Shown: positions 25,958 to 35,782, counted from the stretch's first letter. The stretch: DNA of 64,000 bases from Rhizobium sp. BK399 (GCF_014194695.1 NZ_JACIAH010000003.1:124001-188000); one strand, 5' to 3'. The notes: generated by a model not told the origin, from the sequence alone. A program made the numbers and translations.

Positions 25958-27004
25958 ATGAACATTAAGATGATCCTTATGAGCTCGGCGGCGGCTTTGG
26001 CTGCCTTCTCGAGCGCCCAGGCCGCTGACGCCATCGTTGCTGCCGAGCCGGAGCCGGTTGAATACGTTCGCGTGTGCGACGCTTACGGCAGCGGTTACTT
26101 CTACATCCCCGGCACCGAAACCTGCCTGAAGATCAGCGGTTACATCCGTTTCCAGGTTAACGCCGGCCCGGACGCCGTCAACGGCAGTGTAAGCGGCAAC
26201 CGGGGCGGTACGTCCGACTGGGATGCAGTGACCCGCGGCCAGGTTCAGTTTACCGCCAAGAGCGACACTGAATACGGCCCGCTCACAGGCGTGATCGTTC
26301 TGCAGCACAATGCTGACAACGCTCGTGATCAGAACGCGATCCTGGACTCCGCTTACATCGACATCGCCGGCTTCCGCGCCGGTCTGTTCTACAGCTGGTG
26401 GGACGATGGTCTCTCGGGCGAAACGGACGACATCGGCAGCAAGGTTACGCTGCACAACTCGATCCGTTATCAGTATGAAGCCACGGATTTCTACGCCGGC
26501 ATCAGCGTCGACGAGCTGGAAGACAGCCCGTTCTACAACGGCGAAGTTCCGAACAACGTCGGCGTAGCAATCGGCATCGGCGGCAAGGCAGGCATCTTCT
26601 CCTACCAGGTAACCGCTGGTTACGACACCGACAACGAAGCCGGCGCTGTCCGCGCCATGGGCACCGTTACCGTTGGTCCGGGCACCCTCGGTCTCGCAGC
26701 CGTCTGGGCGTCCGATCCGGGCGCGTATTACTCTGCTTCCGAGTGGGCGATTGCCGCAGAATACGCTATCAAGGCCACCGACAAGCTGAAGATCACCCCG
26801 GCCGCTCAGTATTACGGCAGCTACGGCGTAGTTAACGCCGCTACCGACGCTGACTTCTCGGACAACGACGCTTGGAAGGTCGGTCTGACGGTTGACTATC
26901 AGATCGTCGACAACTTCTACGCCAAGGCAACCGTCAACTACCTCGACGGCGACAACATCGACGACGTGACGACGGGCTTCTTCCGCCTCCAGCGCGCATT
27001 CTAA
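25958..27004 (+). CDS. Outer membrane porin (RopA / alpha-proteobacterial porin family)
   Basis: 348 residues. A Sec signal of about 22 residues (MNIKMILMSSAAALAAFSSAQA-AD) precedes the family hallmark EYVRVCDAYGSGYFYIPGTETCLKI with its paired cysteines, then amphipathic beta strands ending in the aromatic FFRLQRAF. This is the trimeric general porin of rhizobia. ATG at 25958 starts the signal peptide; a GTG 30 nt upstream would add charged residues before it. Codon use looks highly biased (GGC, AAG, ATC), as expected for an abundant protein. Confidence 0.93.
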   Translation: MNIKMILMSSAAALAAFSSAQAADAIVAAEPEPVEYVRVCDAYGSGYFYIPGTETCLKISGYIRFQVNAGPDAVNGSVSGNRGGTSDWDAVTRGQVQFTAKSDTEYGPLTGVIVLQHNADNARDQNAILDSAYIDIAGFRAGLFYSWWDDGLSGETDDIGSKVTLHNSIRYQYEATDFYAGISVDELEDSPFYNGEVPNNVGVAIGIGGKAGIFSYQVTAGYDTDNEAGAVRAMGTVTVGPGTLGLAAVWASDPGAYYSASEWAIAAEYAIKATDKLKITPAAQYYGSYGVVNAATDADFSDNDAWKVGLTVDYQIVDNFYAKATVNYLDGDNIDDVTTGFFRLQRAF

Positions 27005-27008
27005 TCAA

Positions 27009-27077
27009 AAGCGGCGCCGCGTTTCCGCCTCTCTCTGTGGTTAAGGTCACAGGGAGTGGCAGCGCGGCGCCGCGCTT
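27009..27077 (+). terminator. Large two-part hairpin, porin terminator
   Basis: The outer arms AAGCGGCGCCGCG (27009-27021) and CGCGGCGCCGCGCTT (27063-27077) pair with a 2-nt bulge. They enclose an inner stem CTCTCTGTG/CACAGGGAG with one G-U pair. Only a short T-run follows (AGTTTC). A second weaker hairpin (27115-27148) ends in TTT. Both lie between the porin and the convergent Rrf2 gene. Confidence 0.6.
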
Positions 27078-27162
27078 GAAAGTTTCTGATCAGATTGACC
27101 TCCGATCAGTTAGGAGGGGTGGCTCGGGTTCCCTGCCCGGCCGCCCCTTTCACTCTGTGAAG

Positions 27163-27657
27163 CTATTCGGCGGCGTGACGATCGGGGGCAAGGCTCGCAT
27201 CCGCCGGCTGCTCGTGGTCGACAGATTTCTTCGCCTCGAGGCGACGCAGCTCCGCGACGCTATCATCGATGGTCACTGAACCCAGCATGTCGACGACGGC
27301 CTGTTCTGCCCGATCGCAAAGAAACTCCGAGAGGTCGCCGATATTCTCCCCTACGAGCCCCTCGTGCGGAATATCGTGGCGGGTTGCCCAGATTTTCTTG
27401 TCGCCGGTCACGGCAGCATAGATCTCGCTGAGCAATATCTGGTCGCGCGGTCGCGCTAGGTTGATACCGCCCTTGCCGCCTTGGGCAGTGGCGAGAATGC
27501 CGCTTTCATTGAGCGGCTGCAACAGCTTGCGGACGAAGCTCGCGCTTGTATCAAGGCCCTGCGCAAGTGATTGGCTTGTGGTCCGGAGGTTTGCCTCTTC
27601 GTTGACGGCCACACTGATGACAATCTGTAGAGCAGTCGAAAAGCGGGTGTCGATCAT
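27163..27657 (-). CDS. Rrf2-family regulator, cysteine-poor type
   Basis: 164 residues. It has an Rrf2 winged helix (MIDTRFSTALQIVISVAVNEE) and the wing GGKGGINLARP. Unlike the regulator at 15.7 kb it has only one cysteine, so an Fe-S cluster is unlikely. This resembles the YwnA/CymR-like branch. It converges on the porin gene. Its target is unknown; its own promoter would lie in 27658-27775. Confidence 0.75.
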   Translation of the reverse strand: MIDTRFSTALQIVISVAVNEEANLRTTSQSLAQGLDTSASFVRKLLQPLNESGILATAQGGKGGINLARPRDQILLSEIYAAVTGDKKIWATRHDIPHEGLVGENIGDLSEFLCDRAEQAVVDMLGSVTIDDSVAELRRLEAKKSVDHEQPADASLAPDRHAAE

Positions 27658-27775
27658 GCTGTGCTGAGGCCTTGCGTCTGAAGCCGGTCACCACAGATAT
27701 TTGCCGGGCAAATCCATTGTCAAGAACGAGAAATTGAAATCACGGCGACTTGACTGAAACGAAAGGCTAGCTCGA

Positions 27776-28264
27776 TCAGCGTTTCGTCGATTGTGTGCGG
27801 CTTTGCGCAGCGGCGAACGAGATTTCGCCTTTGATCTCGCGCATTGCCATTGACGTGATCGTGCGCCTCACTCCCGGCAGGCGGCTCAATTCTTCCCGAA
27901 GCATCCTGTCCAGGGCCGCCATGTCGACCGCGACGATATGCAGGAGATAGTCGGCTTCACCGGTCGTTGCGTGGCAACGCCAGATGAGCGGGTGCCGGCG
28001 GACCGCGGCCTCAAACTCCTCCGACACTTCGAAATCGATCGAGACCTGAATGAAGGCTTCGATGCCGAACCCAAGCTTTGCGGGATCAAGCCGGGCCGCA
28101 TATCCGCGAATGATGCCCGCATCTTCCAACGCTTTCACACGTTTCCAGCAGGGCGTTTTGCTGAGACCGACATGATCCGCCAGCGCGGCAAAAGAAATCC
28201 TGGCATCGGCCTCCAGCGCACCGATGATCTTTCGATCAAGCGCATCGAGTGTCATTTGTTCCAT
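27776..28264 (-). CDS. Lrp/AsnC-family transcriptional regulator
   Basis: 162 residues. It begins with MTLDALDRKIIGALEADARISFAALADHVGLSKTP (helix-turn-helix), then a RAM effector domain (FIQVSIDF, GEADYLLHIVA). Family members sense amino acids. ATG at 28264 follows AGAAGG and was preferred to a start 11 codons upstream. It reads away from the tryptophan-dioxygenase-like gene, so control of that gene by an amino acid is likely. Confidence 0.85.
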   Translation of the reverse strand: MEQMTLDALDRKIIGALEADARISFAALADHVGLSKTPCWKRVKALEDAGIIRGYAARLDPAKLGFGIEAFIQVSIDFEVSEEFEAAVRRHPLIWRCHATTGEADYLLHIVAVDMAALDRMLREELSRLPGVRRTITSMAMREIKGEISFAAAQSRTQSTKR

Positions 28265-28390
28265 GAATCGCCTTCTATGTTGGCAGTCGTTCTGCACATC
28301 TCTGCATTTTGATAACAGAAAGGACCAATGTTCAAGTCAAAGCGCCTAGACTGGATAGTTGTAGGCCAACGACACTCCGGAGCAGCATTC

Positions 28391-29143
28391 ATGAACAAGG
28401 AAGATTACTACGCCCGCATCGAAGCGCCCGACATGCGCGACTACGGCGTCTACCTGCAGTGCGACAGGCTGCTCAGCTGTCAGAAGCCCCTGGCGGAGAT
28501 GGCGAATGCGGATGAGCTGCAATTCCAGATTGTCCACCAGGTTGAAGAACTTTGGATGAAGCTGATTGCCTATTCACTGGTCGACGTCATCGATTATCTG
28601 GAGAAGGAAAACACGCATCGCGTCGTGACGCTGATGGGCCGCGTCCACCGCCTGATGCGGATGATGACGGCGCAACTCGACCTTCTCGAAACGATGTCGC
28701 CCAAGGAATACCAGCAAGTCCGGCTTCAGCTCGGCAACGGCAGCGGTCAGGAGTCGCCTGGCTTCAAGCTCCTGCTACGAATGCCACCCGATCTCTGGCG
28801 AGCTTTCCAGGCCGCCTATCTCGACGGCCGGAATCTGACGATCGACGATATCTATGATGGCAAATACGACCACGGGGACAGCTATGTCGTCGCGGAGGCC
28901 CTGGTTGAATTCGACGAGCTGTTCCAGAAATTCCGCGCAAACCACCTTTACCTGATCCACCGCTCGATCGGCCTTGGCTCCAAATCGCTCAAGGGTCGCC
29001 CCGTCGAAATGCTGGAAGGCGGCGCTCGGCACCGGTTCTTTCCCGAGCTATGGGATATCCGCTGCACGATGACCGATCGCTGGGGTAGCCAGTATGGTGT
29101 CGTTCGTGGCTCGATCAGCCACCCGGAAGAGGCCGCGGAATAG
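28391..29143 (+). CDS. Tryptophan 2,3-dioxygenase-family heme protein with altered substrate loop
   Basis: 250 residues from ATG 28391 (GGAG 8 nt upstream); an ATG 21 codons earlier after AAAGGA is an alternative. The family blocks ELQFQIVHQVEELWMKL (distal histidine), LGNGSGQES and the C-terminal HLYLIHRSIG (probable heme-ligand histidine) and RFFPELWDIR are present. The substrate-ammonium loop GTGGSSG, conserved in true TDO, is replaced by GLGSKSLKGRPVEM. Classic TDO opens L-tryptophan to N-formylkynurenine; this protein may use a different indole or amino acid. No kynurenine-pathway partner is nearby. Confidence 0.7.
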   Translation: MNKEDYYARIEAPDMRDYGVYLQCDRLLSCQKPLAEMANADELQFQIVHQVEELWMKLIAYSLVDVIDYLEKENTHRVVTLMGRVHRLMRMMTAQLDLLETMSPKEYQQVRLQLGNGSGQESPGFKLLLRMPPDLWRAFQAAYLDGRNLTIDDIYDGKYDHGDSYVVAEALVEFDELFQKFRANHLYLIHRSIGLGSKSLKGRPVEMLEGGARHRFFPELWDIRCTMTDRWGSQYGVVRGSISHPEEAAE

Positions 29144-29296
29144 ACTGCGCTGACAGTACCAAAACCAGCCCACCGCGCCTGCCCCTCCCCTTGACCCTAC
29201 CAAGGGGGATCGCCCTATCACGCGATTTCGATTTTACGCCGAGGTTTACCTGCAATACCCTTCGTCCCGGTAGAAATTCAACCAGGGAGAGACGCC

Positions 29297-29923
29297 ATGA
29301 AACGCAGGTTTGCCTATATCGCGGCCCTTTTGGCCCTTTCGGCCGGCGCAGTCTACGCTCAGGACAACGCCATGAGTTTCTTCGTGACCAGTGTAAATCC
29401 GGGCAAGGGCGGCGATCTCGGCGGCCTCGCCGGCGCGGACGCATATTGCAACACGCTTGCCACAGCCGCCGGTTCGACCGGCAAGACCTGGAAGGCCTAT
29501 CTGTCTACCGACGCTGAAAACGCCAAGGATCGCATCGGTTCCGGGCCATGGTATAACGCCAAAGGCGAAAAAATCGCCGACGACGTGGCCTCCCTGCACA
29601 GCGACAAGAACAACCTGACCAAACAGACCGCGCTTAGCGAGAAAGGTGCGGTCATCAACGGCCGTGGGGACACGCCGAACCGCCACGACATGCTGACCGG
29701 TTCAAAGGCTGATGGTACTGCGGCGCCTGAGACCTGCGGAAATTGGACGATGGGCGGCGAAGACGGTGTCGCGATCGTGGGCCATAGCGACCGGACGGGA
29801 CTGAACGACTCGGCGGAAGCCAAATCGTGGAACTCGTCGCATCCGACACGCGGCGGCTGCACGGTGAAAGCCTTCAACGGGACCGGAGGCGACGGCCTGT
29901 TCTACTGCTTTGCATCGAATTGA
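29297..29923 (+). CDS. Secreted lectin-like protein
   Basis: 208 residues with a Sec signal of about 21 (MKRRFAYIAALLALSAGAVYA-QD). The mature part begins MSFFVTSVNPGKGGDLGGLAGADAYCNTLA and ends GGCTVKAFNGTGGDGLFYCFA. Spaced cysteines and the tryptophan-rich core resemble C-type-lectin-fold or endostatin-like bacterial exoproteins. It stands alone between a dioxygenase-like gene and a metal transporter. Function is unknown; a cell-surface or matrix role is only inferred. Confidence 0.65.
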   Translation: MKRRFAYIAALLALSAGAVYAQDNAMSFFVTSVNPGKGGDLGGLAGADAYCNTLATAAGSTGKTWKAYLSTDAENAKDRIGSGPWYNAKGEKIADDVASLHSDKNNLTKQTALSEKGAVINGRGDTPNRHDMLTGSKADGTAAPETCGNWTMGGEDGVAIVGHSDRTGLNDSAEAKSWNSSHPTRGGCTVKAFNGTGGDGLFYCFASN

Positions 29924-29992
29924 TCGGCGCGGCATTGCGGGTGGCGCATGCTCACAACCCGCAATGCCATTCGCACCTGACGCGACCACTGC

Positions 29993-31021
29993 CTAAAGCC
30001 AACCGATCCGTCGAAGCACCCAAAGCGTTGCAATGGAGGTGATCGTCACAAACGCCACGATGATGACGAATGCCCAGGTGTCATTGACCCCCGGAATACC
30101 TCCGACATTCATCCCGAACAGGCCGGCGACGACGCTAGGCGGCAGCAGCAGGGCGGCCAGCGCCGCCAGCCGATTGGAATTTCGCGCGATACGCTCGCTG
30201 ATCACTGTCGAGAGGTCGTCGTGGAGGATCCCCGTGCGGTCCCGGATCGCATCGAGGTACTCAATGAACCGCATCAGCTTGTCGATCACCTCACGCATCC
30301 GCAGCTTGTCACGCTCGAGCAGCCACGGCGCGTCGTCGTGTTCGATGCGGTTTAGTGCGTCGCGCTGCGGTGCCAGATAGCGGCGCAGCTGCACGGAACG
30401 CCGGCGCAGTAGCTTGAGACGCTCGCGCACCTCGCCAGCCTCACCGTGAAAGATCATGTCGTCGAGCTCATCCACTTCCTCGTCCATCGAGTCGAGCACC
30501 GGCTCCAAGTCACGGACAAGCTTGTCGCCGATCAGCGCCAACAGGTCTCCGGTGCGCTGTGGACCCTTGCCCTTCTCGAGGGCGAGGCGGATGTCGCGAA
30601 GTGCCGTGATATAATGTCCGCTGTCTCGAAGTGAGATGACCTTGTTGACGTCGACCCACAGGTGAAGCGGCACGAGATCGATGTCGGTCCTCTCCTCCGG
30701 TTCCTCGTCGGGGGCGGTCGCACATACGCCCCGAAGGATGATCAACAGGCCGTCATCGACAGGCTCGACACGCGGTCGCGTCTCCTCTTCGAGCAGGGCT
30801 TCCGTCACGAAGCTATCGAGGCCGCTTTCCTTCTTGACCCAATCGGCAGCTGCCGCATGGTCACGCTCGAGATGCAGCCAGATGATCCCGTCTTCCGGTT
30901 TCCATCGCCGCGCCTCAGCAATGTCCAACTGCGTGCAACCGCCACAGCCGTTCAAAAGCAGGGCGAAACGCAATCCGGGTTCCGCGCCGTAGCTCAGTTT
31001 TGGGATAACTGGCGTTTCCAT
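29993..31021 (-). CDS. ZntB/CorA-family divalent metal transporter
   Basis: 342 residues. A large cytosolic N-domain (about 1-280) is followed by two C-terminal membrane helices joined by the signature GMNVGGIPGVND. The GMN motif marks CorA proteins and the VGGIPG extension is typical of the ZntB branch (zinc transport). The family forms pentamers in the inner membrane. ATG at 31021 was chosen over an upstream start that adds an unrelated 20 residues. Confidence 0.85.
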   Translation of the reverse strand: METPVIPKLSYGAEPGLRFALLLNGCGGCTQLDIAEARRWKPEDGIIWLHLERDHAAAADWVKKESGLDSFVTEALLEEETRPRVEPVDDGLLIILRGVCATAPDEEPEERTDIDLVPLHLWVDVNKVISLRDSGHYITALRDIRLALEKGKGPQRTGDLLALIGDKLVRDLEPVLDSMDEEVDELDDMIFHGEAGEVRERLKLLRRRSVQLRRYLAPQRDALNRIEHDDAPWLLERDKLRMREVIDKLMRFIEYLDAIRDRTGILHDDLSTVISERIARNSNRLAALAALLLPPSVVAGLFGMNVGGIPGVNDTWAFVIIVAFVTITSIATLWVLRRIGWL

Positions 31022-31265
31022 CGCGCGCCCTACATGGCCAGAGGGAACAAAAAATGCAGCCAACACAAAAGCTTGCCGCAACAGATTCTAGCAGGTCGCA
31101 ATCAAGGCGCAAGACCGCCGGAATTGGCGTCGCGACCGGTCTCGGCACTGGCTTTGGCGCTTAAAATAGATCGCCTTTGGGCGCCAAGACGATTTCAACA
31201 CCGATCAGATTGGCGTATTGTTCCAGGGGTAGATTTTTCAGGCCGATCCACGAAGGAGGGCCACA

Positions 31266-32168
31266 GTGATCACGACAACGACCGACGGCAACTGGTCAAA
31301 AGGCTTCAACCCGCCTGATCCAGCCGCCGTGCCGCGCAACGTTCGTGATCTCACCGAACATGCCGATATCGTTGTGCTATTGCCCGATCCCGCCTCGGCA
31401 CAGTCCTGCCTCGATCTGGCCGACGATGCGGCTGATGCGGTGCAGGACAGCATCGCCGCCGTCCATATCGGCGCCGATCCGCTGGCGATGCTGGTCTCAG
31501 CCGAGGAAATCGAATTGCAGATGCTGCGGGACCTGGACGAAGGCTCGCCGCACGAGCGGTTCGAGCGCGTCAAACAGCTGTTCGACGAATGGAAACTGAG
31601 CGCGCCGCACCGGCAAAGCCTGGTGCTTGGCGACTACCAGGGCGACCTCCGCCGCTGCGTGGGCAGCGTCTGCCGGAACGCATCACTTGTCGTCACTCCC
31701 TATCGGGGCAATCTCGATGCCCGTGATGTTTTCCATAACGTCCTCTTCCATGAGGGTAAGCTCGTGCTCATCCCGCCGGCCAATGGTTATCGCGGACGTC
31801 TGCTTGACCACGTGCTGATCGGCTGGAAGCCGCACGACCACGCACGGCGCACGATCGTCGCCGCCAGGCGCTGGCTTGCCGCTGCCGACCGCATTACGGT
31901 GCTCTGCGTCGACGACAAGCCGAACAGGCACTACGAAACCACCGCCAGGGAAATCTGCCGCCAGATGGGGCTCGATGCGGAGATCGTCGTGACCTCCTCA
32001 ACAGGCCGCTCGGTCGGCAACACCATCCTCGACTTTGGTGCATCGGTGAATGCCACCTGCATTCTGACCGGAGCCTTCAAGCACGGCTATCTGCTCGAAC
32101 TGCTTCTCGGCCGCGTCACCTATCGGCTGCTCTCCCACGCTACAGTTCCCCTGCTGATGAGCCACTAG
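31266..32168 (+). CDS. UspA-family universal stress protein
   Basis: 300 residues from a GTG start. The recognisable Usp-type alpha/beta fold is in the C-terminal half: DHVLIGWKPHDHARRTIVAAR, then ending LLSHATVPLLMSH. The N-terminal half is a diverged second Usp-like unit. Universal stress proteins accumulate under starvation or low oxygen. No regulatory motif was recognised upstream. Confidence 0.75.
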   Translation: MITTTTDGNWSKGFNPPDPAAVPRNVRDLTEHADIVVLLPDPASAQSCLDLADDAADAVQDSIAAVHIGADPLAMLVSAEEIELQMLRDLDEGSPHERFERVKQLFDEWKLSAPHRQSLVLGDYQGDLRRCVGSVCRNASLVVTPYRGNLDARDVFHNVLFHEGKLVLIPPANGYRGRLLDHVLIGWKPHDHARRTIVAARRWLAAADRITVLCVDDKPNRHYETTAREICRQMGLDAEIVVTSSTGRSVGNTILDFGASVNATCILTGAFKHGYLLELLLGRVTYRLLSHATVPLLMSH

Positions 32169-32353
32169 CGCCAGCGTCGTGCCGTCCGCGATCGCTCCTC
32201 CGCCCTCGCGGCTGAAGTCAAGCTCCTTGTGAAAGCAAGACAATAGGCGCAAATAATCGCCGGACCGGCAGCCTGCGGCATTCCTCAGGCCTGTCCGGAC
32301 AGCATAACCTGCCAAACCGACGAATTCCCCAGTGCTGGACAAGGAGATCGGAC

Positions 32354-33403
32354 GTGCCAACAGAAGTCGACAGCGAACCCCTTCGCCAGCTCGGATTGAA
32401 ATATCCCCTTATTGTCGCGCCAATGGCTGGCGGCCCCTCAACGCCGGAACTGGTGGTAGCAGCATCGGTTGCCGGCGCGCTGGGCTCCGTCGGCGCCGCC
32501 TACTCCAATCCCGCCACGATCGTCGAATTTGCCGACAAGGTCCGACAGCGCACAAACAAGCCCTTCGCGATCAACCTCTTCATTCCCCACCCCGCTCCAA
32601 CGGTCGATCCGGCTGCGGTGAAGCGAGCGATTGCCGCCACTGCCGGCTATCGCTCAGAACTCGGGCTAGCGTCCCCACAGTTCTCCGCACCGTTCGAGGA
32701 GGATTTCGACGCCCAGTTCGAAGCCGTCCTAAAGATCCGGCCAGCTGTATTCAGCTTCGTCTTCGGCGTATTGGCAGCCGAACATACGAAAGCCGCACGA
32801 GAAGCCGGCATTCTGCTGATCGGGACCGCGACCTCACTCCAGGAAGCGCGGGCCCTCGAAGACAGCAATGTTGACGCGATCACGTTGCAAGGCTTCGAGG
32901 CCGGCGGCCATCGCGGCATCTTCGAGCCCGACGCCGCCGATCCGGAAGTCCGACTTCACGACCTTCTCGCTCAATGTAGGGGAAAGGTGCACGTGCCGTT
33001 GATTGCAGCAGGCGGCATCATGACCGCTGCGGACGTTCGCGCCGCCCTCGTCGCAGGCGCTCAGGCGGTTCAGATGGGAACGGCTTTTCTGGCAGCGCAC
33101 GAGGCGGGAACGTCGGCCCCTTACAGGTCGGCACTCAGTGCGCCAAAGCGACAGACCCGAACGACGCGTGTCTTCTCCGGTCGATTCGCTCGAGGCATCG
33201 AGAACCGTTTCATGGAGGAGATGACGCCGAAGATGGACGCTGTCATGCCGTTTCCCGCCCAGAACAAGTTTACGCGCGACCTGCGTGGCGCGTCAGCAGC
33301 AAGGGGCTCGGCAGATTTCCTGTCGCTGTGGGCAGGAACCGGAGAAGGCGAGCTTTGGCAAGGCTCGACCACCGAACTGATCGACAGCCTGTTTGCCAAG
33401 TAG
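32354..33403 (+). CDS. Nitronate monooxygenase (2-nitropropane dioxygenase family)
   Basis: 349 residues forming an FMN-binding TIM barrel. Motifs are YPLIVAPMAGGPSTPELV at the start, LQGFEAGGHRG (with the catalytic histidine) and IAAGGIMTAADVRAALVAGAQAVQMGTAFL for the phosphate site. It oxidises toxic alkyl nitronates in the cytosol. GTG at 32354 follows AAGGAGA. It stands alone. Confidence 0.9.
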   Translation: MPTEVDSEPLRQLGLKYPLIVAPMAGGPSTPELVVAASVAGALGSVGAAYSNPATIVEFADKVRQRTNKPFAINLFIPHPAPTVDPAAVKRAIAATAGYRSELGLASPQFSAPFEEDFDAQFEAVLKIRPAVFSFVFGVLAAEHTKAAREAGILLIGTATSLQEARALEDSNVDAITLQGFEAGGHRGIFEPDAADPEVRLHDLLAQCRGKVHVPLIAAGGIMTAADVRAALVAGAQAVQMGTAFLAAHEAGTSAPYRSALSAPKRQTRTTRVFSGRFARGIENRFMEEMTPKMDAVMPFPAQNKFTRDLRGASAARGSADFLSLWAGTGEGELWQGSTTELIDSLFAK

Positions 33404-33596
33404 CTGCCAGCCAAGCATATCAGCAATGGCGACGTGAGCGATTTCCATTACTTACCAGGCGAAATGAACGTGCGGACATCGTATCAAAATGTATCTCAAG
33501 GTTGGCTGGATACAGCGCCATGCAAGCCATGAGGCGATAAACACACGGCGGACACATCAACGGCGTCACTAGCAGAAAAATCACGGAGATCGCGCG

Positions 33597-34334
33597 ATGG
33601 AGCACATCGACCACATCCTGATCGTCGATGACGATCGCGAAATAAGGGAGCTCGTATCGAGCTACCTGAAGAAGAATGGCCTGCGCGTAACCGCAGTCGC
33701 TGACGGGCGGCACATGCGCTCCTTTCTCGAAGCAAACTCCGTCGATCTGATCATCCTCGATGTCATGATGCCGGGCGACGACGGCCTCGTGCTTAGCCGC
33801 GAGTTGCGTGCCGGACGACACAAGGCTGTTCCCATCGTCATGCTGACAGCACGCACAGACGAGATGGACCGCATCATCGGTCTGGAGATGGGTGCGGACG
33901 ACTACCTCGCCAAGCCGTTCTCGGCGCGGGAGTTGTTGGCCCGCGTCAAGGCTGTCCTTCGACGCACGCGCATGCTACCGCCGAACCTGCAGGTGTCGGA
34001 AGCCGGCCAACTGCTGAGTTTCGGCCAATGGAAGCTCGACACGACGGCACGCCACCTCATCGATTCAGACGGGACGGTGATCGGCCTCAGCGGTGCCGAA
34101 TACCGGCTGCTTCGCGTCTTCATCGACCACCCCCAGCGCGTGCTCAACCGCGATCAGCTGCTTAACCTGACACAGGGCCGCGACGCCGAGCTCTTTGACC
34201 GTTCGATCGATCTTCTCGTCAGCCGCGTCCGCCAGCGTCTTGGCGACGATGCCCGGGAACCGACCTATATCAAGACTGTCCGCAGCGAAGGCTATGTCTT
34301 CTCCATGCCGATCGAGATCACCGAGGCCCGCTGA
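33597..34334 (+). CDS. OmpR-family response regulator
   Basis: 245 residues. The receiver domain has the acidic pocket (IVDDDRE), phospho-accepting aspartate in LIILDVMMPG (about residue 55) and the lysine in YLAKPF. An OmpR/PhoB winged helix follows (LSGAEYRLLRVF, RSIDLLVSRVRQRLGDD). Its stop overlaps the start of the kinase (TGATG), so the two are cotranslated. Confidence 0.92.
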   Translation: MEHIDHILIVDDDREIRELVSSYLKKNGLRVTAVADGRHMRSFLEANSVDLIILDVMMPGDDGLVLSRELRAGRHKAVPIVMLTARTDEMDRIIGLEMGADDYLAKPFSARELLARVKAVLRRTRMLPPNLQVSEAGQLLSFGQWKLDTTARHLIDSDGTVIGLSGAEYRLLRVFIDHPQRVLNRDQLLNLTQGRDAELFDRSIDLLVSRVRQRLGDDAREPTYIKTVRSEGYVFSMPIEITEAR

Positions 34335-35656
34335 TGGCGACACGCGCCTTTCTGAATGGATTTCGCCTATGGCCGCGCACCTTGGGGGCGCGGCTATTTC
34401 TTATCCTGCTTGCCGGGGTAGCGATCGCGCATACCATGTCGTTCACGGTGCTGTTTTATGAACGATACGCGGCCGCCAAGTCCGTCATGTTCAACACGCT
34501 CGAAAACGACGTTGCAACGTCGATCGCCATTCTCGATCGGCTGCCGGCCGACGAACGAGCCGATTGGCTCGATCGTCTTGATCGAGGCAGTTATAGTTTC
34601 GTGCTGGGAGCGGGCCTGCCCGGCAATCCGGCGCTCGACGCACGCACCACCGAGATCGCTTCCATGGTTCGGGCGGCGATCGGTGCAAAATATCCCATCG
34701 AGGTGGAGACCGTTCCCGGCAACACCCTGAGGCTCCAGGCACATCTGACCCTGAGCGATGGCGCGCCGTTGACGATAGACATCAACCCGCATGGCGTCAT
34801 GCCGTTGGCCGATTGGCTGCCCTACGTGTTGGCCGCGCAGTTGGCTTTGCTGGTGCTTTGCAGCTGGTTTGCGGTCCATCAGGCAATTCGTCCTCTCGTC
34901 AACCTCGCAAAAGCAGCCGATACGCTCGATCCGAATGTGAAAGCCCCTCGCCTCAGCGAAACGGGACCGAGGGAAGTCGCCTATGCCGCAACCGCCTTCA
35001 ACGCAATGCGCGAGCGCATTGCCCAATATCTGGAGGAACGTGTGCAGATCCTCGCGGCAATATCGCACGATCTGCAAACGCCGATCACGCGCATGAAGCT
35101 GAGGGCGGAGATGGCCGAGGATTTCGGCGACAGGGACAAGCTGATGCAGGATCTCAGCGAGATCGAACGTCTCGTCAAGGAAGGCGTCGCCTATGCTCGC
35201 AGCGCCCATGGCAATGTCGAAAAAGCCTCGCGCATTGACCTTTCTTCGTTCATCGAGAGCCTCGTCTACGATTACCAGGATACCGGCAAGGACGTGACGA
35301 TCACAGAGATGAGCGGCGGCGCGATCATGACCCGACCGCACGCCTTGAGACGAGTTCTGACCAATCTCATCGACAACGCGCTTAAGTTTGGTGGCAGCGC
35401 CGAGATCGAGGTACTGCGCCGTACCGATAGCGACGTGGTCGTTAGAGTGCTCGATCGCGGTCCCGGCATCCCCGAAGATCAATTGGAAGCTGTCCTCAAG
35501 CCCTTCTTCCGTCTCGAGCAATCGCGCAACCGCGACACTGGCGGGACTGGCCTCGGCCTCGCCATTGCCGTCCAACTGGTCACAGCGATCGGCGGATCGC
35601 TGACGTTGCGTAATCGCGACGGCGGCGGCCTCGTCGCCGAAATCGCCATCGGCTGA
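34334..35656 (+). CDS. Membrane sensor histidine kinase
   Basis: 440 residues. TM1 lies at about 17-37, a periplasmic sensor of about 120 residues follows, then TM2 (about 157-177) and HAMP. The HisKA box is ISHDLQTPITRMK (H near 245), with N box LIDNALKFGG, G1 DRGPGIPED and G2 GGTGLGLAI. This is an EnvZ-like layout. It is the partner of the response regulator that overlaps it. The signal is unknown and the periplasmic domain matches nothing I recognise. Confidence 0.9.
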   Translation: MATRAFLNGFRLWPRTLGARLFLILLAGVAIAHTMSFTVLFYERYAAAKSVMFNTLENDVATSIAILDRLPADERADWLDRLDRGSYSFVLGAGLPGNPALDARTTEIASMVRAAIGAKYPIEVETVPGNTLRLQAHLTLSDGAPLTIDINPHGVMPLADWLPYVLAAQLALLVLCSWFAVHQAIRPLVNLAKAADTLDPNVKAPRLSETGPREVAYAATAFNAMRERIAQYLEERVQILAAISHDLQTPITRMKLRAEMAEDFGDRDKLMQDLSEIERLVKEGVAYARSAHGNVEKASRIDLSSFIESLVYDYQDTGKDVTITEMSGGAIMTRPHALRRVLTNLIDNALKFGGSAEIEVLRRTDSDVVVRVLDRGPGIPEDQLEAVLKPFFRLEQSRNRDTGGTGLGLAIAVQLVTAIGGSLTLRNRDGGGLVAEIAIG

Positions 35657-35703
35657 ACGGCGGTTGAACCGCCTCGCACATCGGTGACATGCTGCTCGAC
35701 CAG

Positions 35704-35735
35704 AAAAAAGCGGCAGCCCTTTGCGGCTGCCGCTT
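35704..35735 (-). terminator. Rho-independent terminator of the first ohr gene
   Basis: The stem AAGCGGCAGCC/GGCTGCCGCTT (35708-35718 with 35725-35735) has a 6-nt loop. On the minus strand it is followed by a T-run (complement of A 35704-35709). It lies 48 bp past the ohr stop. On the plus strand no T-run follows, so it is not a good stop for the kinase transcript. Confidence 0.8.
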
Positions 35736-35782
35736 CTCAACATCACGTCCCGCCTGACGGGGGCATCGTTTTTCTTATCTCG

